Assembly (NCBI GenBank): GCA_964565775.1
Contig: CAZMGB010000009.1
Location: forward strand, 62,001-126,000
Length of the DNA stretch: 64,000 nucleotides
Direction of reading: 5' to 3'
DNA from: CAZMGB01 sp964565775
Lineage (GTDB): Bacteria > Chloroflexota > Dehalococcoidia > DSTF01 > JALHUB01
A program made the translations under genes and the position numbers. A model generated the notes under the pieces. The model saw only the letters and a program-made list of their open reading frames with translations, did not search any database and was not told where the DNA came from. How positions within the stretch are numbered: position 1 is the stretch's first letter; each line of letters begins with the position of its first letter. Below, piece by piece: positions 7,440 to 14,750 of this stretch.

Positions 7440-7500
7440 GCGGCGAAGGGTGGCCCCCCGCGGTCCTCTCTGCGCGCCACAGATAGCCCGACAATCCTGA

Positions 7501-7638
7501 AGGCTGTTGAAAAACGCTCTGTTGCGTCACCCTGAACGAAGTGAAGGGTCTCAGCAAATTGAGGTGGCGAGATTCTTCGTCCGCCTCAGGCGGACTCAGA
7601 ATGACAGCATCGGATTCTTCGGACTTCTTCAGCAGCCT
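7501..7638. mobile_element. MITE-like element with imperfect terminal inverted repeats
   Basis: The left end AGGCTGTTGAAAAA and the right end, whose reverse complement reads AGGCTGCTGAAGAA, form imperfect inverted termini around 138 bases. Inside are GTCACCCTGAACGAAG and GATTCTTCGTC...GACTCAGAATGACA, plus a perfect hairpin GTCCGCC-TCA-GGCGGAC at 7579-7595. No transposase is encoded. Elements with CTGCTGAAAAA-like ends and a CCCTGA/TCAGAATGACA core are widely seen as small non-autonomous repeats. The rest of the 366-base gap holds only the sufR promoter. Confidence 0.65.
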
Positions 7639-7726
7639 GCCTGGTTGCGTGACGTGCTCCGTCGGGCGAGGGGCTCTGTGGCGGGCGGCGATTTTTATAC
7701 AAAGTCTCATTTAAAGGCAATTATTC

Positions 7727-7755
7727 TTGACAAGTAGCCGATACGTCCCTATAGT
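7727..7755 (+). promoter_or_regulatory. Strong sigma-70 promoter of the suf operon
   Basis: Consensus TTGACA (7727-7732), 17 bases, then TATAGT (7750-7755). The start near 7762 gives a 44-base leader before sufR. The stretch before it is unusually A/T-rich. SufR probably represses here when it holds its iron-sulfur cluster, but I could not define a clear SufR palindrome. Confidence 0.75.
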
Positions 7756-7805
7756 GGAAGGTGAGGCATCCATGGGACCACCTGCATAGCCCGGTTGTGA
7801 GGGCG

Positions 7806-8528
7806 ATGGAGAGCACGAGAGAACAGATCCTGGGCCTCCTTCGAGGGAAGGGCGAGGCTACGGTCGTTGAGCTGGCCGACCTCCTGGAGATGAGCCCGGC
7901 GGCGGTGCGTCGTCACCTGGACGGGCTGCGCGCCGAAGGGCTCGTCGATGTCAAGTCCCGCCGCCATCAAGTCGGCCGGCCTTCCTTCGTCTTCTATCTG
8001 ACGGAGCAGGCGCAGGAGCGCGACTCCACCGGCTACTCGCGGCTGCTGCTTCGCATGTTCCGTGAGCTGGTGGACCTGCGCCCGGATGAGGTCAGCGGTC
8101 AGAGCGGCCACGAGGTGCTCGACAGGGTCTTCGAGGGCGTGGCCGAACGGGTGGCCGAGGAGCACCGGCCGGAGGTGCTGGGGGTCAGCCTCGAGGAGAA
8201 GGTGGCCCAGATCAGTGAGGCGCTCAAGGCGGAGGGCATTCTCGATGCCTGGACCAAGGACGCCAACGGCTTCCGCCTCCTCAACTCTAGCTGTCCCTAT
8301 CGGCGGGCCGCTCAGGCGACCGCCGGCCCCTGCCACCTGGACCAATTGGCCATTCAGCGCCTGCTCGGCGTCCCGGTGGAGCAGGTAAGCCGGGTCATCG
8401 AGGGCGACCGCTACTGCGAGTATGTGGTGCAGCCGAGAGTGGTGACCAGGGGCAGCCGAAGGGAAGGAGCAGCACCCGAACAGCCGGTTCGCAAGGCGGC
8501 GAGAGCCAAGGCAGAGGTAGCTTCTTAG
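7806..8528 (+). CDS. sufR: SufR-type iron-sulfur sensing transcriptional repressor
   Basis: A 240-residue winged-helix protein. Residues 5-65 form the helix-turn-helix (LADLLEMSPAAVRRHLDGLRAEGLV) with a GRPSFVFYLTE wing. Near the C-terminus Cys163, Cys176 and Cys204 have the exact Cys-x12-Cys-x27-Cys spacing that ligates the cluster in known SufR proteins. These repress suf genes when iron-sulfur clusters are plentiful and release DNA when cluster supply fails. It is the first gene of the suf operon, fitting feedback control. The ATG at 7806 begins at the conserved helix and has GAGGG just upstream; an earlier in-frame GTG at 7761 would add 15 unsupported residues. Confidence 0.93.
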   Translation: MESTREQILGLLRGKGEATVVELADLLEMSPAAVRRHLDGLRAEGLVDVKSRRHQVGRPSFVFYLTEQAQERDSTGYSRLLLRMFRELVDLRPDEVSGQSGHEVLDRVFEGVAERVAEEHRPEVLGVSLEEKVAQISEALKAEGILDAWTKDANGFRLLNSSCPYRRAAQATAGPCHLDQLAIQRLLGVPVEQVSRVIEGDRYCEYVVQPRVVTRGSRREGAAPEQPVRKAARAKAEVAS

Positions 8529-8549
8529 CAGGGGAAAGCGCTATGGTGG

Positions 8550-9329
8550 ATGAGTGCCATGACCGATGACCGCGTATTCGCAATCAAAGAGCTGCACGTG
8601 AGTGTCGAGGGCAAGGAGATCCTCAAGGGGGTCGACCTGGCCATCAAGAGAGGCGAAGTCCACGCCCTCATGGGGCCCAACGGCTCCGGCAAGAGCACCC
8701 TGGCGAACGCTCTCATGGGCCACCCGCTCTACGAGGTGACCCACGGCCGCGTCCTCTTCAAGGGTGCGGACATCCTGGGGCTTACGCCCGACGAGCGGGC
8801 CCGGCGCGGGCTCTTCCTCGCCTTCCAGTACCCGACGGCCATCCCGGGAGTCACCATGGTCAACTTCCTGCGCTCGGCCTTGAAGGCGGTGCGCGGCGAG
8901 GAGGTACCCGTAAGGGACTTCCGGCATCTCCTGAAGGAGACGATGGAACTCCTGAAGATGGACGAGTCCTTCGCCCGCCGCTATGTGAACGACGGCTTCT
9001 CGGGTGGCGAGAAGAAGCGGGCGGAGGTCCTCCAGTTGGGCATCCTCAAGCCGGAGATGGCCGTCCTCGACGAGACGGACTCGGGCCTTGATATCGACGC
9101 GCTCCGCACGGTGTCAGAAGGCATCAATGCCCTCAGCGGGCCCAACCTCGGCATGCTGCTCATCACTCACTACCAGCGGATTCTCAACTACATCAAGCCC
9201 GACTTCGTGCACGTGCTCTTCGCCGGCCGGATCGTCAAGTCCGGCGGCAGCGAGCTCGCTCAGGAGCTGGAGGCCAAGGGCTACGACTGGATCACGAAGG
9301 AACACGCCGCGGCGGAGGGAATAGCGTGA
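8550..9329 (+). CDS. sufC: Fe-S cluster assembly ATPase SufC
   Basis: SufC is the ABC-type ATPase of the SufBCD scaffold that builds iron-sulfur clusters. The 259-residue protein has Walker A GPNGSGKST, the Q-loop in LAFQYPTAIPG, the ABC signature SGGEKKR, Walker B MAVLDETDSGLD and the switch histidine in LLITHYQR. The DETDSGLD sequence is specific to SufC. Start is either the ATG at 8550 or the one at 8559; GGTGG ends at 8549, so 8559 would have better spacing. The stop overlaps the sufB start by one base (TGATG). Family length is normal. Confidence 0.97.
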   Translation: MSAMTDDRVFAIKELHVSVEGKEILKGVDLAIKRGEVHALMGPNGSGKSTLANALMGHPLYEVTHGRVLFKGADILGLTPDERARRGLFLAFQYPTAIPGVTMVNFLRSALKAVRGEEVPVRDFRHLLKETMELLKMDESFARRYVNDGFSGGEKKRAEVLQLGILKPEMAVLDETDSGLDIDALRTVSEGINALSGPNLGMLLITHYQRILNYIKPDFVHVLFAGRIVKSGGSELAQELEAKGYDWITKEHAAAEGIA

Positions 9330-10738
9330 TGACAACCAAGGTCAACCCCAGGGAGATCCTCCCTGAGACATACAAATGGGGCTTCCACGACAAGGCCGAG
9401 TACAAGTTCAAGAGCCGCAAGGGACTGAACCCGGAGATCGTGTCGGAGATCTCCCACATGAAGGAGGAGCCGGAGTGGATGCGCGACTTCCGCCTGCGCT
9501 CCCTGGACATCTTCCAGCAGAAGCCGATGCCCACGTGGGGCGGCGACCTGTCGGAGATCGACTTCGACAACATGGTCTACTTCGCCCGCGCCACCGACCG
9601 GCCTGAGCAGAGCTGGGACGACGTTCCCGACTACATCAAGAACACGTTCGACAAGCTGGGCATCCCCGAGGCGGAGCGCAAGTTCCTGGCGGGCGTCGGC
9701 GCCCAGTACGACTCCGAGGTCGTCTACCACAGCCTGCAGCAGGACCTGGCGAAGCAGGGCGTCATCTTCCTCGACACGGACAGCGCCGTACGCGAGCACC
9801 CAGAGCTTGTGAAGGAGTACTTCGGCACCGTAATCCCGCCCATGGACAACAAGTTCGCCGCCCTCAACAGCGCCGTCTGGAGCGGCGGCAGCTTCATCTT
9901 CGTGCCCGAGGGCGTGCACGTCGAGATCCCGCTCCAGGCCTACTTCCGCATCAACGCCGAGAACGTGGGCCAGTTCGAGCGGACCCTGATCATCGCCGAG
10001 CCCGGCAGCTATGTCCACTACGTCGAGGGCTGCACCGCCCCCATCTACACCACGGACTCGCTGCACAGCGCCGTGGTGGAGATCATCGTCAAGAAGGGGG
10101 CGCGTGTGCGCTACACAACGATTCAGAACTGGTCGACGAACGTCTACAACCTGGTCACGAAGCGGATGGCCGTCTACGAGGACGGCGTCGGCGAGTGGAT
10201 CGACGGCAACCTGGGCAGCAAGCTGACGATGAAGTATCCCAGTTGCTACCTGCTGGGGCGCGGCGCCCACGGCGAGATCCTGTCGCTGGCCTTCGCCGGG
10301 TCGGGGCAGCACCAGGACGCGGGCGGGAAGGTGATCCACGGCGCCCCCAACACCACGTCCACCATCATCTCGAAGTCGATCAGCAGGGGCGGCGGCCGCA
10401 CCAGCTACCGCGGTCAGGTCAGGGTCTACCCGGGCTGCACCGGAGTGAAGTCCACCGTGCGCTGCGACGCCCTGCTGCTGGACGAGGACTCGCGGTCGGA
10501 CACTTATCCGTACATGGACATCCAGGAGGAGCAGGCGACGATCGGCCACGAGGCGACGGTGAGCAAGGTGGGCGACGAGCAGCTCTTCTATCTCCAGAGC
10601 CGGGGCATCGAGGAGTCGGAGGCGGCCAAGATGATCGTCAACGGCTTCGTGGAGCCCATCGTCAAGGAGCTGCCCATGGAGTACGCCGTCGAGCTCAACC
10701 GGCTCGTCGAGCTCCAGATGGAAGGCTCCGTCGGCTAG
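9329..10738 (+). CDS. sufB: Fe-S cluster assembly scaffold SufB
   Basis: SufB (469 residues) is the main scaffold on which sulfur and iron are assembled with SufC and SufD. The N-terminal KWGFHDKAEYKFKSRKGL and EPEWMRDFRLRSL motifs, VPEGVHVEIPLQAYFRIN, VHYVEGCTAPIYTTDSLHSAVVEI, PGCTGVKSTVRCDALLLD and the C-terminal GIEESEAAKMIVNGFVEPIV are all SufB-specific. The cysteine in VEGCTAP matches the sulfur-accepting residue. The ATG at 9329 shares its first base with the sufC stop and has GGAGGG upstream; a GTG one codon earlier is also possible. It is the best-conserved gene of the operon. Confidence 0.98.
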   Translation: MTTKVNPREILPETYKWGFHDKAEYKFKSRKGLNPEIVSEISHMKEEPEWMRDFRLRSLDIFQQKPMPTWGGDLSEIDFDNMVYFARATDRPEQSWDDVPDYIKNTFDKLGIPEAERKFLAGVGAQYDSEVVYHSLQQDLAKQGVIFLDTDSAVREHPELVKEYFGTVIPPMDNKFAALNSAVWSGGSFIFVPEGVHVEIPLQAYFRINAENVGQFERTLIIAEPGSYVHYVEGCTAPIYTTDSLHSAVVEIIVKKGARVRYTTIQNWSTNVYNLVTKRMAVYEDGVGEWIDGNLGSKLTMKYPSCYLLGRGAHGEILSLAFAGSGQHQDAGGKVIHGAPNTTSTIISKSISRGGGRTSYRGQVRVYPGCTGVKSTVRCDALLLDEDSRSDTYPYMDIQEEQATIGHEATVSKVGDEQLFYLQSRGIEESEAAKMIVNGFVEPIVKELPMEYAVELNRLVELQMEGSVG

Positions 10739-10799
10739 AGAGGCCTCTGGCCTCAGGGTGAGGCTGGCGGCACGTCCCAATTACGTGAGAGAGCACAGA

Positions 10800-12164
10800 A
10801 TGAGTTCGCAGGTTCGGAGCAGGCCGCAGTTCGCCCCCGGCATCTCTCGCCGCAGCGTCGAGGAGCTGTCGTGGCTCAAGGAGGAGCCGGAGTGGATGCG
10901 GGAGCGTCGTCTGGAGGCGTGGCGCGAGTACGAGGAGACGCCGCCGCCCACGGGCAAGGAAGAGGAGTGGCGCAATACGGACCCGGCGCGACTGGCCATG
11001 GACGACGCCCTCGTGTACGCCGAGTCAGACCTGCGGGGGCGCTCGCCGGACGACTGGCCCCGCGCCATCCGGTCCCGCCTGCTCGACAAGGGCGGCGCCT
11101 CGAAGGACGGCCGCGAGGGCCTCGTTCTCCAGCACAACTCTGATCCTCTCTCGGAGAGCCTCTCGCCGGAGCTGGCCGAGCGGGGTGTCGTCTTTTCCAG
11201 TCTGGAGCGTGCCCTGCGCGACCATCCTGAGCTGGTACAACGACACTTCATGGCGGAGGCGGTGCCGGCACCCGAAAGCAAGTTCGCGGCGCTGCACGCG
11301 GCCCTCTGGAGCGGCGGCACGTTTCTCTACGTACCGGAGGATGTGGACGTGCGGCTCCCCTTGTGGACGGAGGTGGTCGTTGGCGCTCCCGGTCTGAGCG
11401 TCTTACCCCACACGGTCGTCGTCGCCGAACGGGGCAGTCATGTCACCCTGATCGAGGAGCACTCGTCGCCCGACCGGGATGAGATCGCCTTCAGCAACGG
11501 CCTGGTTGAGATCTACGCCGCTGAGGGAGCGCAGGTCCGCTACGTCTCGCTGCAGCGCTGGGGTCAGCACGTCCGCGACTTCAGCCTCTTGCGCAAGTTC
11601 CTGCAGCGCGACAGCCGCGTCGAGAGCATGGTGGTGGGCCTGGGCAGCGGCCTCAGCAAGGGCCGCGTAGACGGGCTGCTGCGGGGAGAAGGCGCCGACA
11701 GCCAGATGCTGGGCCTCTTCGTGCCGGCACAGAACCAGCACTTCGACTACGTTACGGTGCAGGATCACGTAAGCCCGCACACGACGAGTGACCTCTTGTT
11801 CAAGGCGGCGGTGAAGGACCGCGCCCGCTCCCTCTACTACGGCGTCACCCGCGTGAGGAAGAGCGCGCGCCAGTCCAGCGCCTATCAGGAGAGTCGCAAC
11901 ATCCTGCTCAGCGAGGGCGCCAGGGCGGACGCGACGCCGGTGCTGGAGATCGAGGCGTTCGACGTGCTGAGGTGCGGCCACGGGGCCACGGTCGGCCCCG
12001 TCGACGAGGAGCAGCTCTTCTACATGATGTGTCGCGGCCTGCCGAGGGCTGAGGCCGAGCGGATGATCGTCGAGGGGTTCTTCCGGGAGGTCGTGCAGCG
12101 ACTCGACGACAAGAAGCTGACCGATTACATTGCGCACGCCGTAGAGAAGAAGCTGAGCGGTTAG
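10800..12164 (+). CDS. sufD: Fe-S cluster assembly protein SufD
   Basis: SufD (454 residues) is a paralogue of SufB that partners with it and SufC in the scaffold and aids iron acquisition. Early motifs EELSWLKEEPEWMRERRLEAWREYEE and EEEWRNTDPARL are followed by the beta-helix core (SKFAALHAALWSGGTFLYVPEDVDVRLPLW). The C-terminal ARADATPVLEIEAFDVLRCGHGATVGPVDEEQLFYMMCRGL contains the conserved histidine of SufD. ATG at 10800 was chosen over an in-frame GTG at 10758 because a purine-rich GAGAG lies just before it. Sixty-one bases separate it from sufB. Confidence 0.96.
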   Translation: MSSQVRSRPQFAPGISRRSVEELSWLKEEPEWMRERRLEAWREYEETPPPTGKEEEWRNTDPARLAMDDALVYAESDLRGRSPDDWPRAIRSRLLDKGGASKDGREGLVLQHNSDPLSESLSPELAERGVVFSSLERALRDHPELVQRHFMAEAVPAPESKFAALHAALWSGGTFLYVPEDVDVRLPLWTEVVVGAPGLSVLPHTVVVAERGSHVTLIEEHSSPDRDEIAFSNGLVEIYAAEGAQVRYVSLQRWGQHVRDFSLLRKFLQRDSRVESMVVGLGSGLSKGRVDGLLRGEGADSQMLGLFVPAQNQHFDYVTVQDHVSPHTTSDLLFKAAVKDRARSLYYGVTRVRKSARQSSAYQESRNILLSEGARADATPVLEIEAFDVLRCGHGATVGPVDEEQLFYMMCRGLPRAEAERMIVEGFFREVVQRLDDKKLTDYIAHAVEKKLSG

Positions 12165-12170
12165 AGAGCC

Positions 12171-12488
12171 ATGAGCGACTTCATCAAAGTGGCCGAGACG
12201 GGGGATGTCGCCCCGGGACAGGTGAAGGTCTACGAGGTGAACGGCAGGCGCATCGCGCTCTGCAATGCCGACGGCACCTTCTACGCGATCGATGATGTCT
12301 GCACGCACGACGGCGGCCCCCTCGACCAGGGTGAGCTCCAGGGCGAGCAGATCGAGTGCCCCCGCCACGGCGCCCGTTTCGACTTGCGGACGGGCAGGGC
12401 GCTGGTGCTGCCGGCCGTCATGCCGGTGCGCACGTATCCGGTCGAGGTGGAGGGTACCACCGTCAAGGTGTCCCTCGACTCGCAGTAG
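12171..12488 (+). CDS. Rieske-type [2Fe-2S] ferredoxin in the suf operon
   Basis: A 105-residue soluble Rieske protein. The cluster-binding motifs are CTHDGGPLDQG and CPRHGARFDLRTG, giving the two cysteines and two histidines (about residues 45, 47, 64 and 67). Small stand-alone Rieske ferredoxins of this kind carry electrons to oxygenases or reductases. Located six bases after sufD and before sufS, it probably serves cluster assembly by supplying electrons or handling clusters, a placement known in several SUF operons though its exact task is unsettled. It has no signal peptide or membrane anchor, so it acts in the cytoplasm. Confidence 0.93.
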   Translation: MSDFIKVAETGDVAPGQVKVYEVNGRRIALCNADGTFYAIDDVCTHDGGPLDQGELQGEQIECPRHGARFDLRTGRALVLPAVMPVRTYPVEVEGTTVKVSLDSQ

Positions 12489-12502
12489 CATGTAGCGTAG
12501 TT

Positions 12503-12520
12503 GCAGGCCTTGAGGCCTGC
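12503..12520. repeat. REP-like hairpin between the Rieske gene and sufS
   Basis: GCAGGCC-TTGA-GGCCTGC makes a perfect seven-pair stem with a four-base loop. It sits in GTAGTTGCAGGCCTTGAGG, a string that resembles dispersed intergenic palindromes of many GC-rich genomes. There is no T-run, so it is unlikely to be a terminator and may only tune or stabilise the transcript inside the operon. Confidence 0.5.
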
Positions 12521-12565
12521 GGGGATAGGGCTGGAGCCTTTTCCCTGAGGCGGGACGACATAGCT

Positions 12566-13825
12566 ATGATGCCTATCGACGTAGAAGCGATCCGACGCGA
12601 CTTCCCCATCCTCAGCCGTACCGTGCACGGCAGACCCCTCGTCTACCTCGACAACGCGGCGACCACCCAGAAGCCGAAGGCCGTCATCGACGCGCTCGTC
12701 CACTATTACGAGAGCTATAACGCCAACATCCACCGCGGCCTCCACGCCCTCAGCGAGGAAGCGACCGCCCGCTACGAGGAGGTGCGCGCCAGTACCGCCC
12801 GCTTCATCGGCGCGCCCGCGTCTGAGGGCATCGTCTTCACCCGCAACACGACGGAGTCGATAAACCTCGTCGCTCACGCCTGGGGCCGCCGCTACGTCAA
12901 GGCCGGCGACGAGATCGTGCTGACGGTGATGGAGCACCACAGCAACCTCATCCCCTGGCAGATGCTGGCCAGGGCCACCGGCGCCCAGCTACGATTCGTG
13001 GACATCGATGAAGAGGGACGCCTCGTGTGGGGCGACGTGGAGCGGCTCATCGGCGACAGGACGAGGCTGGTGGCCGTGACACAGATGTCGAACGTCCTCG
13101 CCACCATCAACCCAGTGCGTGAGATCACAGAGCTGGCCCACCGGCACGGCGCTCTGGTGCTGGTGGACGGCGCCCAGAGCGTGCCCCACATGCCCGTCGA
13201 CGTGTCCGCCTCAGGCGGACTGGACTGCGACTTCCTGGCGTTCTCGGGCCACAAGATGCTCGGCCCCACCGGCGTCGGTGTCCTCTACGGCCGGCCGGAG
13301 CTGCTGAAGGAGATGGACCCCTTCCTGGGCGGCGGCGAGATGATCAACCGCGTCACTCTCGAGGACGCCACCTGGAACGAGCTGCCCTGGAAGTACGAGG
13401 CGGGAACGCCGAACATCGCCGACGTCATCGCTTTCGGCGCCGCCCTGGAGTACCTCGAGGGGCTGGGCATGGAGGCGGTGCGCGCCCACGAGCGAGAGCT
13501 GGTGGCCTACGCCCTCGAAAAGCTGTCGGCGATTCAGGGCCTGGTGATGTACGGGCCCAGGGACCCCGACAGCCGGGGAGGCGTGGTCTCCTTCAACTAC
13601 GGCGACCTCCATCCTCATGACCTGGGCCAGGTTCTGGACTACAAGCACTCCGTGGCCGTGCGCGCCGGCCATCACTGCGCGCAGCCCCTCATGAAGCGCC
13701 TGGGCTGCGTGGCGACGGCGCGCGCGAGCTTCTATGTCTACAATACGAAGCAAGAGATTGACGTCCTCGCGGAGGGCGTCAGAGAAGCGGTGAGGTTCTT
13801 CGGTGGTGTCCCTGCCCGAACCTGA
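12566..13825 (+). CDS. sufS: Cysteine desulfurase SufS (group II)
   Basis: SufS takes sulfur from cysteine as an enzyme-bound persulfide for cluster assembly, using pyridoxal phosphate. The 419-residue enzyme starts with the typical DFPILSRTVHGRPLVYLDNAATTQKPKAVIDAL, then FTRNTTESINLVA, HHSNLIPWQ, VDGAQSVPHMPVDV and DFLAFSGHKMLGPTGVGVLYG, where the lysine binds PLP. The C-terminal RAGHHCAQPLMKRLG carries the catalytic cysteine. The ATG at 12566 (or the adjacent 12569) lies right before the conserved N-terminus. The 3' end overlaps sufU by 23 bases. With SufU rather than SufE next to it, sulfur is most likely relayed through SufU. Confidence 0.97.
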   Translation: MMPIDVEAIRRDFPILSRTVHGRPLVYLDNAATTQKPKAVIDALVHYYESYNANIHRGLHALSEEATARYEEVRASTARFIGAPASEGIVFTRNTTESINLVAHAWGRRYVKAGDEIVLTVMEHHSNLIPWQMLARATGAQLRFVDIDEEGRLVWGDVERLIGDRTRLVAVTQMSNVLATINPVREITELAHRHGALVLVDGAQSVPHMPVDVSASGGLDCDFLAFSGHKMLGPTGVGVLYGRPELLKEMDPFLGGGEMINRVTLEDATWNELPWKYEAGTPNIADVIAFGAALEYLEGLGMEAVRAHERELVAYALEKLSAIQGLVMYGPRDPDSRGGVVSFNYGDLHPHDLGQVLDYKHSVAVRAGHHCAQPLMKRLGCVATARASFYVYNTKQEIDVLAEGVREAVRFFGGVPART

Positions 13826-14261
13826 GCTCGATGAGCTCTATCGGGAGCTCATCCTCGATCACTACCGTAGCCCGCGCAACCACGAGCCGCTGGAATCGCC
13901 GGACGTGGTCGCCGAGGGCTACAATCCGCTCTGCGGCGACGACATCGAGATCCAGCTCAGTTTCGACGGTGACGAGATCGAGAAGATCGGCTTTCAAGGC
14001 CACGGCTGCTCGATCAGTCAGGCCTCAGCCTCCATGCTCACGATGGCCGTCAAGGGCAAGAGCACGGCCGAGGCGCGGGCGCTCATAGAGTCGTTCAAGC
14101 GTATGATGACGGATCCCGACTCCGAGCCGCCGGAGGAGCTGGGCGACCTCGAGGCGCTCCAGGGCGTGGCCAGATTTCCGGTGCGGGTCAAGTGCGCCAC
14201 CCTGGCATGGCACGCTCTCGAGGACGGGCTGGACTGCCGAGATGGCCAAACGAGAGGGTAG
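13803..14261 (+). CDS. sufU: Zinc-dependent sulfurtransferase SufU
   Basis: SufU (152 residues) is an IscU-like protein with zinc that accepts persulfide sulfur from SufS and passes it to SufB. The three cysteines and the aspartate of the metal site are seen in NPLCGDDIEIQL, FQGHGCSISQASASML and RVKCATLAWHAL. The insert between the second and third cysteine (FKRMMTDPDSEPPEELGDLEALQGVARFP) is the SufU hallmark that separates it from IscU. It starts at GTG 13803 or 13806 inside the end of sufS, with GAGG about eight bases upstream, so translation is coupled. Confidence 0.95.
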   Translation: MVSLPEPELDELYRELILDHYRSPRNHEPLESPDVVAEGYNPLCGDDIEIQLSFDGDEIEKIGFQGHGCSISQASASMLTMAVKGKSTAEARALIESFKRMMTDPDSEPPEELGDLEALQGVARFPVRVKCATLAWHALEDGLDCRDGQTRG

Positions 14262-14265
14262 GGAG

Positions 14266-14568
14266 ATGCTGACGAAAGAGCTGGTCATGGAGGCGCTGCG
14301 GGGCGTCTACGACCCCGAGCTCAACATGAGCCTGGTGGAGCTGGGCCTTATCTACGACGTGGAGATAGAGGACGGGACGGTCAAAATCACCTATACCCTC
14401 ACCACTCCCGCCTGTCCCCTGGGCCCCGTCATCGGAGGGCAAATGCAGGACGCGCTCATGGACGTTCCCGGCGTCCGCGACGTCGAGCCTCAGCTCACCT
14501 TCAGCCCGCCCTGGGACCCGAAGACGATGGCCAGCGAAGACGTCAAGATGCAGCTCGGCATCTGGTAG
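14266..14568 (+). CDS. sufT: SufT/MIP18-family (DUF59) iron-sulfur maturation protein
   Basis: A 100-residue protein of the DUF59 family, whose members help insert iron-sulfur clusters into target proteins. The fold signature is VMEALRGVYDPELNMSLVELGLIYDVEI, followed by ITYTLTTPACPLGPVIGGQM with the reactive cysteine, and LTFSPPWDP. The ATG at 14266 has GAGGG seven bases upstream, overlapping the end of sufU; an in-frame ATG at 14242 is possible. As the last gene of the suf operon it probably acts as a carrier downstream of the SufBCD scaffold. A stable hairpin follows at 14643. Confidence 0.92.
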   Translation: MLTKELVMEALRGVYDPELNMSLVELGLIYDVEIEDGTVKITYTLTTPACPLGPVIGGQMQDALMDVPGVRDVEPQLTFSPPWDPKTMASEDVKMQLGIW

Positions 14569-14642
14569 GCGCTTTCACGCTGTCGCGCGGCCTCCCGCTG
14601 CTCTCATCGTTGGAGATTCGCTGACATCCATACTGGCTGATT

Positions 14643-14670
14643 GCGAGGTTGCCCTTGGGCATGGCCTCGC
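14643..14670 (+). terminator. Candidate hairpin terminator after the suf operon
   Basis: GCGAGG pairs with CCTCGC and, inside it, GCCC pairs with GGGC around a two-base loop. The following TTCACTTTAG is only moderately T-rich, so intrinsic termination is possible but not certain. The rest of the gap up to gltB shows no gene or clear promoter. Confidence 0.35.
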
Positions 14671-14750
14671 TTCACTTTAGCTCTTCGGCCGTTTCAGTAC
14701 CCTCGGCTGTCTGTTGCGGCCATTTCTGATCTCTATCGCGACAGGTGTCG

